DNA of 45,927 bases, taken from the NCBI GenBank assembly GCA_016124585.1, contig WGNL01000042.1, forward strand, positions 1-45,927, written 5' to 3'. The translations under genes were made by a program, and so were the position numbers. The notes under the pieces were generated by a model. That model was not told the origin of the DNA. It searched no databases and saw nothing but the letters and a program-made list of their open reading frames with translations. The first letter of the stretch is position 1. Every line of letters starts with the position of its first letter. Positions 14,540-24,319 of this stretch are shown here, piece by piece. This DNA comes from Bacteroidota bacterium. Lineage in GTDB: Bacteria; Bacteroidota; Bacteroidia; Chitinophagales; Saprospiraceae.

Positions 14540-15595
14540 TTAGTCTATTTTTATCTTATCAGTTGCATAAATACCCTTGTCAATACCAAAATAGTATCGG
14601 TCATTGAAAAAGACAACTCCATAAAAAAGGGAGGTATTTAGGGAAATACCTGATGGATAAACAATGGGCTTTGCTTTTTTGAAATCTTTGGGCATTACGC
14701 TAAAATACTTGCCAGTTACCTCCTGTGTGAAAATAGTAGTGTCGGCAATTGCCACATGCCGCAGCTCCGAACCAAGGTTGACTCGCTCCCAGGCAAGACC
14801 GTTGTCAATGCTCTTGTCAAGGTCGTAATCCACAGTGCCAGTCATGTAGAGGTCGCCATGCCAAGCGAAACAATCCTCTTTCCATTGGGCAAATTTCTTG
14901 ACAGCCTCGCCTGCTGGCGTGATTCGCCAAGCGCCTTGTTGCGAAGCGACATAAAAATTGCCATTTTGGAAAGTGATGCTTTTGATTACCCCGTCCACAT
15001 TTGCGTTTAGATCAGTCAGGTCAATCCTTTTGAACATGTTGACAGAAACAAAGGAATTGTGCTGTACATTTTGCTTGATGTCAAAAAGGTACAGCGAATA
15101 GTACCGGGCAGGAAGCACCCGTGCGGCCATTAGGAAAAGTGTGCCGTCCGAGCTGAATGCCCCAAAAACATTTGCGAGGTTTTCAATATCAAGTGAATTT
15201 CCCGGTGGTGCTGGGAGCGTATCGGCCAGTACTCTGAATATTTCAGAACCGTTTCGGGCAAGATTGAACTCAACAACTTGCCGATTCTGTGCATTCGTCG
15301 TCAATCGGACAAAAGTATTATCGCTGATAGCGGGAAGGCTGGTTGAGATGGGGAACTCTCTTTTTTCGATGATTTCAAGGTCGGCATCAAGCCTAGCAAA
15401 AGTGTTTTCAGTGACAACGTAAAGTTCAAAAGGGGTTGCATACAGACCTTGAATATATGCATTTGCCTTATAATCAACGAGTTCCCAAGCGGCATCGGTG
15501 CTGGAGGTATCGTCGTCAACAATGAGGGGGCGTTGGCAGGAATGGCACAGAAAGACAAGTGCGATGAGCATCGCTAAGCCAAATTTTGAGTTCAT
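14540..15595 (-). CDS. predicted lipoprotein, beta-propeller-like, function unknown
   Basis: A 351-residue protein not assigned to a named family. The start at 15595 was chosen because it opens a signal sequence (MNSKFGLAMLIALVFLCHSC) with a weak lipobox ending in Cys20; the longer frame adds 42 residues of non-signal sequence. The mature part alternates short strands and turns with recurring readout-like phrases (TENTFARLDADLEIIEKREF, GVIKSITFQNGNFYVASQQG, GDLYMTGTVDYDLDKS, NDRYYFGIDKGIYATDKIKI), resembling a degenerate beta-propeller. It is probably attached to a membrane and exposed to the periplasm or cell surface. A -7 box lies 52 bases upstream. Confidence 0.65.
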   Translation of the reverse strand: MNSKFGLAMLIALVFLCHSCQRPLIVDDDTSSTDAAWELVDYKANAYIQGLYATPFELYVVTENTFARLDADLEIIEKREFPISTSLPAISDNTFVRLTTNAQNRQVVEFNLARNGSEIFRVLADTLPAPPGNSLDIENLANVFGAFSSDGTLFLMAARVLPARYYSLYLFDIKQNVQHNSFVSVNMFKRIDLTDLNANVDGVIKSITFQNGNFYVASQQGAWRITPAGEAVKKFAQWKEDCFAWHGDLYMTGTVDYDLDKSIDNGLAWERVNLGSELRHVAIADTTIFTQEVTGKYFSVMPKDFKKAKPIVYPSGISLNTSLFYGVVFFNDRYYFGIDKGIYATDKIKID

Positions 15596-16135
15596 GGCGT
15601 TTGTTTTTTGTTTATAGTGGAAAATGCAACAATCAAGGAGGGTTGGCAAAGATAATGTTTTGATGAAAAATCTTGACATTTGCCGCAACCTTTTCGGGAA
15701 TAGATGCACCTCGGTCGGCATCTTTTATAAAGATGCCGCAGATTCGAATTGTTACTTTTGTTCGAAAATGCGTTTGAAACCCTTGACCATTGGAAAACTT
15801 GCACGATTTTGGCTAGGCAAAAGTTCTTCCATGAACATATCAAACAGGTGAACACCTAGACAAGCGTGCACTTACAAGAGCTATTGAATCCTAAAATTAG
15901 TTGATATTTTTGCAAAAGCATTTGCTCCACTGACCTGCACCTGTTCATGATATTTTACAAAACACTAATTCTTTGGTGAAAAAATTCCAAACCTGCTCCG
16001 TGTTTACCCATCCAAGAAACGATCTCAACTTAAGAAACAAACCATTGGCAATCAATTCGTCGAACCTTCTGGGTTGATTCCCTTAAATGGCTATTTTAAT
16101 TTAATTACATCACTCAATTAATTCAAATTCAAACC
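15596..16135. other. 540-bp divergent intergenic region with two -7 boxes
   Basis: No gene is supported; short open frames here lack protein character. On the minus strand TATCTTTG at 15647-15654 is an exact -7 match for the lipoprotein gene. On the plus strand TATTTTTG at 15905-15912, preceded by ATTG 18 bases upstream, is a candidate promoter for the metalloprotease gene and would leave a leader of about 215 bases. Confidence 0.45.
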
Positions 16136-19100
16136 ATGATTCGGTTTCTTACTTCACTGACACTGTTGCTTTGCGTGACAGCTGTTTTTGCTCAAAAACC
16201 AGTTTTTCAGGGGACTCCGCTGAAAGATGCCCTTCAGCAGCAGGCGGTTTCAGACCAGTTTTACCACTGGGAGATTTACCAAATTGATGCTAAGGCACTT
16301 AGTAGTTTTACAATGAACGCAGGCGATGAGTCTAATTTTCACCTAGAATTAGGCCGTCACGATTGGGACATCATGCTTCAGAAACGGGACTTGCGCAGCT
16401 CCAACTATGTTAATAGTGTTCTGACAGACGAAGGTGTGAAATCAAACCCAGCCAACGATGGTATCATGACCTACCGTGGCCAATTGCCCAACTCAGATGG
16501 TTGGTCAGTAGCTCTCACGCTGCGAGAAGATTTCATTTACGGCTATTTCGAAGAAAGTGGCGAGACCTATTATATCGAACCGCTTTGGTATTTTATTGCT
16601 GAGGCACCAAAAGACCAGTTTATCCTTTATCCCAGCTCGGCTGTGAAGCCCGACAATGGTGAGCATAAATGCGGTGCATTGGAGATGCAGGATAAAATGG
16701 AAGAATTAAATCCAGAAGAGCAAATTAAACAACACGGTGAGGATGCTGAAAAGATGATGGCTTGCGTGGAAATTGAACTCGCAATAGCTGCAGACCTCTC
16801 CATGTTCAACTTTCACGGGTCTGTATCTGCTGTTAATGCTTTCACATTTGGTGTTATGAACGACGTGCAAACCAATTATGATAACGAATTTAATGATGAA
16901 CTGCATTTCAATATCGTAGAACAGTTCGTAGTGGCACCACCTGCATCTGACCCATGGACCAACTCCAATGATGCCGGAACTTTGCTCAACAGTTTTACCT
17001 CTTGGGGACCAGGTGGCTTCACCTCCAATCACGATTTAGGTCAGCTTTGGACCAAACGTACCTTGAACAGTGGAACAGTAGGCATTGCCTGGGTTGCAGC
17101 CGTTTGTACTTCAAGCCGATACCATGTAGTGTCGCAATTCACGAATTCAGCTTGCCTACTTAGGGATATGACTGCCCACGAAATCGGCCATAATTTTAGC
17201 GCACAACACGATGCCCCTAATTCCGGATTTATCATGCAGCCAAGTGTGACTTGTACCAACACTTGGTCTGGTGCATCACTTAGCGCCATCAATGGCTATT
17301 ACCCTACCCGAAATTGCCTGGGAACTTGCACCAGCTCGCAACCCCCTGTGGCCGACTTCTCAGGCACACCGACCTCTGGTTGCAACCCATTAGTTGTGGA
17401 CTTTACCGACCTTACTACCAACAGCCCTGTAGCTTGGTCTTGGACATTCCCGGGAGGGTCACCATCATCTTCCACTCAACAAAACCCTACGGTTATTTAC
17501 GCAAACCCGGGTACGTACAACGTCACATTGGTTGCCACCAATTTGGTAGGTTCCAATAGTGTTACAAAAACTGGTTATATTACTGTATTGGCATCGCCAG
17601 TTGCAAGCTTCACATGGACACAAGCTGGCCTTACCTTGATTTTCACTAATACTTCTTCCAATGGAACCACATACCTCTGGGATTTTGGAGATGGTAATAC
17701 CAGTACGCAAACTAATCCCACACATACCTATGCCGTAGATGGCTTTTATGATGTAACATTGAGTGTTACCAATGCTTGCGGAACAGTATCTACCTTGACT
17801 TCCATCCCAGTTTTCGTGGCACCAACGGCAGATTTTACAGGAACCCCATCATCAGGATGTGCACCGCTGACCGTCAGCTTTGTTGATTTAAGTTCACCAA
17901 ACACAACTTCATGGAGTTGGAACTTCCCCGGAGGAAACCCAACCAGTTCCCTTCAGCAGTTTCCAACTGTCACTTACAATTCACCAGGAAGCTATACCGT
18001 TTCACTTACCGTCACCAACCCAGCTGGTGGTGACAACGAAACCAAAAACGGTTTTATCACAGTAGGTAGCAGCCCAACCGCAGTTGACTTTACTTCGTCC
18101 GTAAATGGTAATACTGTGACTTTCACCAGCAGCGTCACCAATCCTGCTGGCAGTGGGCCAATTATGTACTCTTGGGATTTTGGGGACGGTGGAACCAGCA
18201 CCTTGGCCAACCCGACGCACACATACGCCGCGGGTGGATCCTATGGCGTAACGTTAACAGTTACCAACTCCTGTGGTAGTGCTATCAAAGCGAATGCAGT
18301 AACCATACTCGTGCCGCCCGTAGCAGGTTTTTCAGCCACCAATACTTCTGGATGCGCCCCGCTTACAGTGAGCTATACTAGCACATCTAGTGGCGCAAAC
18401 TCCTATGCTTGGACATTCCCCGGTGGCACGCCAGGTACATCAGCTGCGCAAAACCCGACGGTAGTTTATAATACTGCTGGCACTTACAATGCTACATTGA
18501 TAGTAACTAACCCTGCTGGTAGTGACACATTGACCCAGACCAACTTTGTCACTGTCAACACTACGCCTGTAGCAGGATTTACACATACGGTAAATGGCAC
18601 AACGGCAACATTTACCAACACAACCACTAATGCTACCAGCTATTCATGGGATTTTGGGGACGGTGGAACCAGCACCAATGCCAATCCGACGCATACCTAC
18701 GCAACGGACGGCACTTACACGGTGATTTTGAGTGCGACAAATGCCTGTGGTACGGTTTCTTTCACACAAACCGTGACGATAGAGACGCCACCCACAGCTG
18801 GTTTTTCAGCAAATAATACGACAGGGTGTGCGCCATTTACAGTGCAGTTTAACAACCTATCATCTGCGAACGCCACTACTTTTGCATGGACCTTCCCCGG
18901 AGGCTCACCAAGCACTTCCACTGCACAAAACCCAACCGTGACCTACTCCGCCGTCGGCACCTATACGGTGACACTGACGGCTTCCAACACGGCAGGAAGC
19001 AACACTTCCACTCAGACCGATTATATTACCGTCAATACAACGCCCGTGGCTGGCTTTAACAGCAGTGTGAACGGCACTACTGCGACGTTTACCAACACCA

Positions 19101-21934
19101 GCAGCAATGCAACGAGCTATTCATGGGATTTTGGGGACGGCGGAACCAGCACCAACGCCAACCCAACCCACATTTACGCTACTGACGGCGTCTACAGTGT
19201 TGTGTTGAGCGCTACAAATGCTTGCGGAACGGTGACATCAACGCAAACCGTGACCATTGTGACGCCTCCAATGGCTAATTTCTCTGCAAATACAACGTCA
19301 GGTTGCGCACCATTGACCGTACAGTTCAACAACACTTCGTCCGCTAATGCAACGACTTATGCCTGGTCGTTCCCTGGTGGTTCTCCATCTACCTCTTCTG
19401 CACAAAATCCAAGCGTTAGCTACGCAACGCCTGGCACTTACGATGTAACACTCATTGTATCCAACAGTGCAGGAAGTGACACGACCATGTTTACGAACTA
19501 CATCAACGCACAGGGCCCACCAACGACCGGGTTCACGGTTGCCACCAATGTTTTCGTCGCCAATTTCACCAATACCACTACCAACGGCACTAGCTATAGC
19601 TGGGATTTTGGTGATGGAGGCTCAAGCACCAACGCCAACCCATCGCACACCTACGCTGGCGACGGCGTTTACACAGTGGTTTTGACAGCAACTGGCCCAT
19701 GTGGTACTAGTTCTGCTACACAGCAAGTAACCATCAGTTCGTTACCTGTAGCCGGGTTCTCGGCACCTGAAACGAGCGGTTGCGCCCCATTCACCGTGCA
19801 GTTCCAAGATCAATCGTCTTCAAACACAACGGCTTGGGCTTGGTCATTCCCCGGTGGAACACCTTCCAGTTCAACGGCACAAAACCCAAGTGTAACCTAC
19901 TCAACACCAGGCAGTTACAACGTATCACTTACTGCGACGAACTCCTTGGGCATGAATACGGCGATGCAGACTAACTACATCACGGTTGCGCAAGCACCAA
20001 CTGCAGGGTTCACTAGTACTACTAATGGCCTCACCGCCACTTTCACCAATACAAGCACTGGTGCCACGAGCTACTCTTGGGATTTTGGCGACAGCCAAAA
20101 CAGCAGCCAAGCCAACCCATCGCACACGTACGCTGTAGATGGCACCTACACGGTCGTTTTGACCTCCACAAATGCTTGCGGAATGACGACTTCTACCCAG
20201 ACAGTAGCTGTTTACACTCAACCGACAGCGAATTTTGATGTAAACTTGACCACTGGTTGTTCTCCATTGACGGTGCAGTTCAACAACCAATCTTCTGCCA
20301 ATGCGGAAACCTTCAGTTGGAGCTTCCCAGGCGGCACACCAGCCACCTCCACTGCTGAAAACCCCACTGTAGTTTACAATACCGCAGGCACTTATACCGT
20401 CATGCTGACCGTAAGCAATCCTGCTGGACAAAACACATCTACGCAGACAGACCTTATCGTGGTAAACACAGTGCCAGCAGCTGGCTTTACTTTCACGATA
20501 AATGGTACCACGGCGACATTTGACAACATGACCACAAATGCTACTGGCTACTCTTGGGATTTTGGCGATGGAAGTGCTGCCAACACAGAAACAAACCCAT
20601 CACATACCTATACGACTGATGGGGTTTACGAAGTAACTTTGACGGCTACCAATGAATGCGGCTCCACAGAAATCAATGGTCAATTGACTATCGTGACACC
20701 ACCTACAGCCAGTTTCTCTGCTGCGCAAACAAGCGGTTGCGCTCCGTTGCAAGTAACTTTCAACAATGAATCTTCCGCTAACGCAACGGGCTTTGCCTGG
20801 ACCTTCCCTGGCGGCACACCAGCTACTTCCACGCAACAGAATCCAGTTGTGACTTACAACACGGCCGGTTCTTACGATGTGACCCTCACCGTGACCAATG
20901 CAGCTGGCAATGATTCCTACACATTGACGAACTACGTGACGGTTTCGACTGTGCCTGCTGCAAGCTTCACCACTGCTGTAAACGGTGCTGATGTCACGTT
21001 TACCAATACGACCAGCAATGCGACGAGCTATGTTTGGGACTTCGGTGACGGCGGACACAGCATGGAAGCAAGCCCAAGTTACACCTATACTGCTGACGAT
21101 GTTTATACCGTGACGCTCACGGCTACCAACGAATGCGGCGAATCCGTGGTAACGCATACAGTGGTCATTGCTACATCGGCTCCACAAGCATTTTTCTCCG
21201 CAGAACCAACCACAGGTTGTGCACCGCTGACGGTCACGTTCACCAATGAATCATCTGCCAATTCGGAGACTTTTGCATGGAGCTTCCCTGGCGGGCTTCC
21301 AGCGACTTCTACCGAAATGAACCCAACCGTGACCTATGGTGCTACGGGTAGTTATGCGGTGTCGCTCACGGCCACCAACTCACTAGGTTCTGACACTTAC
21401 GGGCAAATTGGCTATATCGTTGTAAGTGGCGTCCCAACACCTGCGTTCACCACTGCCGCCAACTTTAACGTAGTAGCTTTCACAAACACCAGCACCAATG
21501 CCACGAGCTACGAATGGGATTTTGGTGATGGTTCAGCGACCAGCACAGAGGCAAACCCAACGCATACGTATGCCAATGGTGGCCAGTACACGGTGACTTT
21601 GACTGCCACCAATGACTGTGGTTCTAAGACGGTTACCATCGAAATAACGGTACAGGCCAATGGCACTGAGGACATACCTGGCATCAGCCGCTTCGACGTG
21701 TTCCCGAACCCGAACAGCGGTCGGTTCACATTGATAATGGATGGCGCTCCGCAAACGGAATTTGAATTGAGCTTCACGAATGTGCTCGGCCAACGCCTCC
21801 TCAACGAGAAGGTTGACTTCCGCACAGGTCATCTGACAAAGGATTTTTCATTCAGCCAATTGGCGGCTGGCGTGTACATCCTGCAGGTGAAATCTGGCGA
21901 GAAGGCCATGTTCAAGAAATTGGTGGTTGAGTAA
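16136..21934 (+). CDS. secreted reprolysin-like metalloprotease with 18 PKD domains and T9SS sorting domain
   Basis: A 1932-residue exported protein. The signal peptide MIRFLTSLTLLLCVTAVFA is followed by a propeptide-like region and a metzincin protease domain. The zinc signature HEIGHNFSAQHD starts at residue 348 (His348, Glu349, His352, His358), with FIMQPS as the Met-turn, as in M12B reprolysin-like enzymes. From about 403 to 1840 there are 18 PKD (beta-sandwich) domains as nine pairs: an A type (SGCAPLTV...FPGG) and a B type (WDFGDG...NACGT). B6 has DFGDS instead of DFGDG. The last about 80 residues, starting SRFDVFPNPNSGRF, are a type IX secretion sorting domain. It is therefore likely released or anchored on the surface as a protease on a long stalk. 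Confidence 0.93.
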   Translation: MIRFLTSLTLLLCVTAVFAQKPVFQGTPLKDALQQQAVSDQFYHWEIYQIDAKALSSFTMNAGDESNFHLELGRHDWDIMLQKRDLRSSNYVNSVLTDEGVKSNPANDGIMTYRGQLPNSDGWSVALTLREDFIYGYFEESGETYYIEPLWYFIAEAPKDQFILYPSSAVKPDNGEHKCGALEMQDKMEELNPEEQIKQHGEDAEKMMACVEIELAIAADLSMFNFHGSVSAVNAFTFGVMNDVQTNYDNEFNDELHFNIVEQFVVAPPASDPWTNSNDAGTLLNSFTSWGPGGFTSNHDLGQLWTKRTLNSGTVGIAWVAAVCTSSRYHVVSQFTNSACLLRDMTAHEIGHNFSAQHDAPNSGFIMQPSVTCTNTWSGASLSAINGYYPTRNCLGTCTSSQPPVADFSGTPTSGCNPLVVDFTDLTTNSPVAWSWTFPGGSPSSSTQQNPTVIYANPGTYNVTLVATNLVGSNSVTKTGYITVLASPVASFTWTQAGLTLIFTNTSSNGTTYLWDFGDGNTSTQTNPTHTYAVDGFYDVTLSVTNACGTVSTLTSIPVFVAPTADFTGTPSSGCAPLTVSFVDLSSPNTTSWSWNFPGGNPTSSLQQFPTVTYNSPGSYTVSLTVTNPAGGDNETKNGFITVGSSPTAVDFTSSVNGNTVTFTSSVTNPAGSGPIMYSWDFGDGGTSTLANPTHTYAAGGSYGVTLTVTNSCGSAIKANAVTILVPPVAGFSATNTSGCAPLTVSYTSTSSGANSYAWTFPGGTPGTSAAQNPTVVYNTAGTYNATLIVTNPAGSDTLTQTNFVTVNTTPVAGFTHTVNGTTATFTNTTTNATSYSWDFGDGGTSTNANPTHTYATDGTYTVILSATNACGTVSFTQTVTIETPPTAGFSANNTTGCAPFTVQFNNLSSANATTFAWTFPGGSPSTSTAQNPTVTYSAVGTYTVTLTASNTAGSNTSTQTDYITVNTTPVAGFNSSVNGTTATFTNTSSNATSYSWDFGDGGTSTNANPTHIYATDGVYSVVLSATNACGTVTSTQTVTIVTPPMANFSANTTSGCAPLTVQFNNTSSANATTYAWSFPGGSPSTSSAQNPSVSYATPGTYDVTLIVSNSAGSDTTMFTNYINAQGPPTTGFTVATNVFVANFTNTTTNGTSYSWDFGDGGSSTNANPSHTYAGDGVYTVVLTATGPCGTSSATQQVTISSLPVAGFSAPETSGCAPFTVQFQDQSSSNTTAWAWSFPGGTPSSSTAQNPSVTYSTPGSYNVSLTATNSLGMNTAMQTNYITVAQAPTAGFTSTTNGLTATFTNTSTGATSYSWDFGDSQNSSQANPSHTYAVDGTYTVVLTSTNACGMTTSTQTVAVYTQPTANFDVNLTTGCSPLTVQFNNQSSANAETFSWSFPGGTPATSTAENPTVVYNTAGTYTVMLTVSNPAGQNTSTQTDLIVVNTVPAAGFTFTINGTTATFDNMTTNATGYSWDFGDGSAANTETNPSHTYTTDGVYEVTLTATNECGSTEINGQLTIVTPPTASFSAAQTSGCAPLQVTFNNESSANATGFAWTFPGGTPATSTQQNPVVTYNTAGSYDVTLTVTNAAGNDSYTLTNYVTVSTVPAASFTTAVNGADVTFTNTTSNATSYVWDFGDGGHSMEASPSYTYTADDVYTVTLTATNECGESVVTHTVVIATSAPQAFFSAEPTTGCAPLTVTFTNESSANSETFAWSFPGGLPATSTEMNPTVTYGATGSYAVSLTATNSLGSDTYGQIGYIVVSGVPTPAFTTAANFNVVAFTNTSTNATSYEWDFGDGSATSTEANPTHTYANGGQYTVTLTATNDCGSKTVTIEITVQANGTEDIPGISRFDVFPNPNSGRFTLIMDGAPQTEFELSFTNVLGQRLLNEKVDFRTGHLTKDFSFSQLAAGVYILQVKSGEKAMFKKLVVE
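17342..21660 (+). repeat. nine ~480-bp coding repeats (A/B PKD pairs)
   Basis: The PKD region is built of nine tandem units of roughly 480 bp, each coding for one FPGG-type and one DFGDG-type PKD domain. Nucleotide similarity is strongest in the middle units around 18580-20200 (for example repeated tgggattttggggacgg), indicating recent duplication or conversion there, with the first and last units more diverged. Confidence 0.8.
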
Positions 21935-21956
21935 TTCTTATTTTTGAAAAAAATGA

Positions 21957-21993
21957 GGGGCTTCCGCCACATGGTGGAAGCCCCTTTCTTTTT
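21957..21993 (+). terminator. intrinsic terminator after metalloprotease gene
   Basis: ggggcttccgcca (21957-21969) pairs with tggtggaagcccc (21972-21984), 13 bp with one G-T pair, followed by tttcttttt. It lies 23 bases after the stop codon. Confidence 0.9.
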
Positions 21994-22038
21994 GGGGTGA
22001 ATGAGTCGGAAGTGCTACTTTTACGCCAACAATTTTTA

Positions 22039-22488
22039 ATGAAAATGAAATACCTGACTATATTTTTTCTGCTTGCCATTTCTGCTTGCAACAATAACTC
22101 TAGCCAAACCTCACGCAGCTCAAATCCTGCCGCCGAGAACCCCGAGCTACCCGCTGGGTTCGCCGATTTTTACCAGAAATTCCACAGCGACAGCCTCTAC
22201 CAAATGGAGCATATCGTATGGCCGCTGGAGGGGCTCCCCAATAATGCTGACAGTGCCGTTGTCGCTGCCAAAAACTTCCATTGGATGCCAGAGGACTGGC
22301 GGATGCAGCATCAATTTGATTTTCAGGTGAGTGAATACAAACGGGAGATTGTTCCCTTGACGGAAACCATCGTTATGGAACGCATCCTGCACCAGTCTGG
22401 CCAGTTCGGCATGATTCGCCGCTTTGCCATTGTGGGTGGCGATTGGAATCTGATTTATTATGCCGGCGTGAATCGGTTGATGCAGTGA
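22039..22488 (+). CDS. small lipoprotein, function unknown
   Basis: A 149-residue protein from MKMKYLTIFFLLAISAC, with a clear lipobox (AISAC) followed by an Asn/Ser-rich tether. The mature part contains FADFYQKFHSDSLYQMEHIV and WPLEGLPNNAD, ending in a GDWNLIYYAGVNRLM strand; a DUF4348-like fold is possible but not certain. The start could also be the second ATG at 22045. The upstream ATG at 21997 would put 14 non-signal residues ahead of the signal sequence and lies within the trailing bases of the preceding terminator, so it is less likely. The next gene on the same strand begins 58 bases downstream. Confidence 0.75.
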   Translation: MKMKYLTIFFLLAISACNNNSSQTSRSSNPAAENPELPAGFADFYQKFHSDSLYQMEHIVWPLEGLPNNADSAVVAAKNFHWMPEDWRMQHQFDFQVSEYKREIVPLTETIVMERILHQSGQFGMIRRFAIVGGDWNLIYYAGVNRLMQ

Positions 22489-22546
22489 GGATAATTGCTA
22501 TTCTATTTCGGCTTCGCTAAACTTTATATTTAGTCAATAATAAGAT

Positions 22547-23362
22547 ATGCTTTCAAGGTTTTTCTATATTCCATTTGTAATTGGTGTGGCAGCCTTCTTG
22601 ATTGTGGGATTTACCATTGATAGCAATTATTTTATTTATATCGTGCCATTTGTTGTGTGTATAGCGGTGGTGTACATTCTCAGCCCGCAAATAGATTGGT
22701 GGTGGCACCAACGGCACCCGCCGGAACTGCCTGCCGGCGTTCGGCACCTCATCAATACCCAGTCGCTTTTCTATCAAAACCTGTCCGCTGATGATAAAAC
22801 CCGCTTCCGCAACCGCATGGCGATGTACATGGAGGCCAATGAGTTCATGGGGCAGGGCATGGAGGTGGTCCCACCGGATATTCGGGGCGTAGTGGCTGCT
22901 TCCGTGGTACAGATAACATTTGGTTATGAGAATTATTTATTGAATAAATTCGAGCATATCATCATATACCCGCACCGATTCCCTTCACCACAGCACCCCG
23001 AGGAATTACATGCCTCCGAATATTATGAAGAAGACGGTGCCATTATTTTCTCTGCCGAGCAATTAATGCCGGGATTCATGCAGCCGCAACGTTTTTTAAA
23101 TATCGGCTTATATGAATACACACGGGTATTCCGCAATTGCCACCCAGAAGTTGATTTCCCATATATCGGAGTTGAGCATTGGCCTGCATTAGTGGAAATT
23201 AGCGGCTTTCTGCAGGATAAAACCATCCAATATATTGGCTTGCCAGAAATAGATTTAGTGGCGCTGGCGGTGGTTTATTATTATGATTTTGGGGAGAGGT
23301 TTAAGGTGGTTTTGCCGGGGGAGTATGAGGGGATTGGGCGGGCGTTGTGGGTTGATGGGTAA
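22547..23362 (+). CDS. MtfA-like (M90) protein with degenerate zinc site
   Basis: A 271-residue protein with two N-terminal transmembrane segments (about 5-24 and 28-47) and a domain resembling the zinc-dependent peptidase family of MtfA (Mlc titration factor). Family landmarks visible are VRHLINTQSLFYQNLSADDK, VAASVVQITFG, the FEHIIIYPHRF strand and IIFSAEQLMPG. Where the family has HExxH, this protein reads IGLYEYTRVF near residues 187-196: the glutamate stays but both zinc-ligand histidines are Tyr and Arg. It is therefore probably an inactive, binding-only relative. The membrane anchor differs from soluble MtfA. Assignment rests on pattern recognition only. Confidence 0.7.
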   Translation: MLSRFFYIPFVIGVAAFLIVGFTIDSNYFIYIVPFVVCIAVVYILSPQIDWWWHQRHPPELPAGVRHLINTQSLFYQNLSADDKTRFRNRMAMYMEANEFMGQGMEVVPPDIRGVVAASVVQITFGYENYLLNKFEHIIIYPHRFPSPQHPEELHASEYYEEDGAIIFSAEQLMPGFMQPQRFLNIGLYEYTRVFRNCHPEVDFPYIGVEHWPALVEISGFLQDKTIQYIGLPEIDLVALAVVYYYDFGERFKVVLPGEYEGIGRALWVDG

Positions 23363-23467
23363 GATTTTCCGACTTTGTGTTCTAGAGGATTTTGAAATAT
23401 TAATGTGGGCAGAAGCAATAAAACTAGGATTGTATATCGCTCTTCATTACAGAAAAAGGTGCTATCA

Positions 23468-24268
23468 TTACTTCCTCCCAATTGATTTTTCAAAATATCT
23501 ACCAATTTCAATAACTCTTTTTTTTGAGTTATAGCTTAATATCAAATTGTTTAAATAATTATAAAGTCCCACTAAGTTTTCGTCCGATACACCCTTCCAA
23601 TCTCTAAAGAATCCACCGGGGACAATTGGAAACTGCCATCCATCATTTCTACAAATGTAATAGTCTTTGTCTAAAACGACGATCATGTCAGGTGCAAAGT
23701 CTGGAAGTCGCACATTATTTTCTCTCGAAAAGTCATTAATATGTTTTAATATCGTTTCGGTTTCTAATCCTGTGTAAGCAAATATAATATATGGAATCTG
23801 TTTTATTGGAATTCTATTTAGTCCCTCATTCAGTTCAATATACCTTTTTAAAGATTTAATGTTTTGACTTGCTTTTAGAGCTGTTTTGAAATGGTCAGTA
23901 GTCAAATTAGATTTTACCTCAATCGCAGCAATTACCGAGTCAGCATAAGACAAATGGATGTTCCCCCAAAGTGGTATCTTTGGGTTATTTTTTGATTGTA
24001 GAATTATGTCAACTTGGCCTGACCGATTATCTTCTGTATCAACTATCTCTCCAGTTAAAAACTCAATTTGATCAGGTAAATGTGTTTTTAGAAATTCGCC
24101 AGTTAAGGCTTCACGCCCATATCCCTTAATGTCGCCATGTTTAGCAATGTCAAAATGATTCGCAAAACTGATTAGTTTGTGTTTTACAAACGCAAAATGT
24201 TTACTTAAGATTCTATGACTATGTTTGTCCATATAACTACCACTAAGTTTGCTAAAGTTCACACTCAA
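23468..24268 (-). CDS. DUF6602-like protein with PD-(D/E)xK nuclease-type core
   Basis: A 266-residue protein, visibly more AT-rich than its neighbours. It resembles the DUF6602 family, found scattered in bacteria and mobile DNA. The core fits a restriction-endonuclease-like fold: EALTGEFLKTHLPDQIEFLTG with a conserved Glu helix, then SGQVDIILQ (Asp) and, after a loop, SVIAAIEVKSNL (Glu-x-Lys), the D...ExK catalytic arrangement. The C-terminal half is PYIIFAYTGLETETILKHIN and DMIVVLDKDYYICRN. An alternative start is ATG at 24232 (MDKHSHRILSKH). No methylase or other defence partner is adjacent. A nuclease role, possibly defence, is inference. Confidence 0.7.
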   Translation of the reverse strand: MSVNFSKLSGSYMDKHSHRILSKHFAFVKHKLISFANHFDIAKHGDIKGYGREALTGEFLKTHLPDQIEFLTGEIVDTEDNRSGQVDIILQSKNNPKIPLWGNIHLSYADSVIAAIEVKSNLTTDHFKTALKASQNIKSLKRYIELNEGLNRIPIKQIPYIIFAYTGLETETILKHINDFSRENNVRLPDFAPDMIVVLDKDYYICRNDGWQFPIVPGGFFRDWKGVSDENLVGLYNYLNNLILSYNSKKRVIEIGRYFEKSIGRK

Positions 24269-24319
24269 AAGTACCCATTCAATACACCCATTTCAAGCGC
24301 CACATATACTATCACCCCC

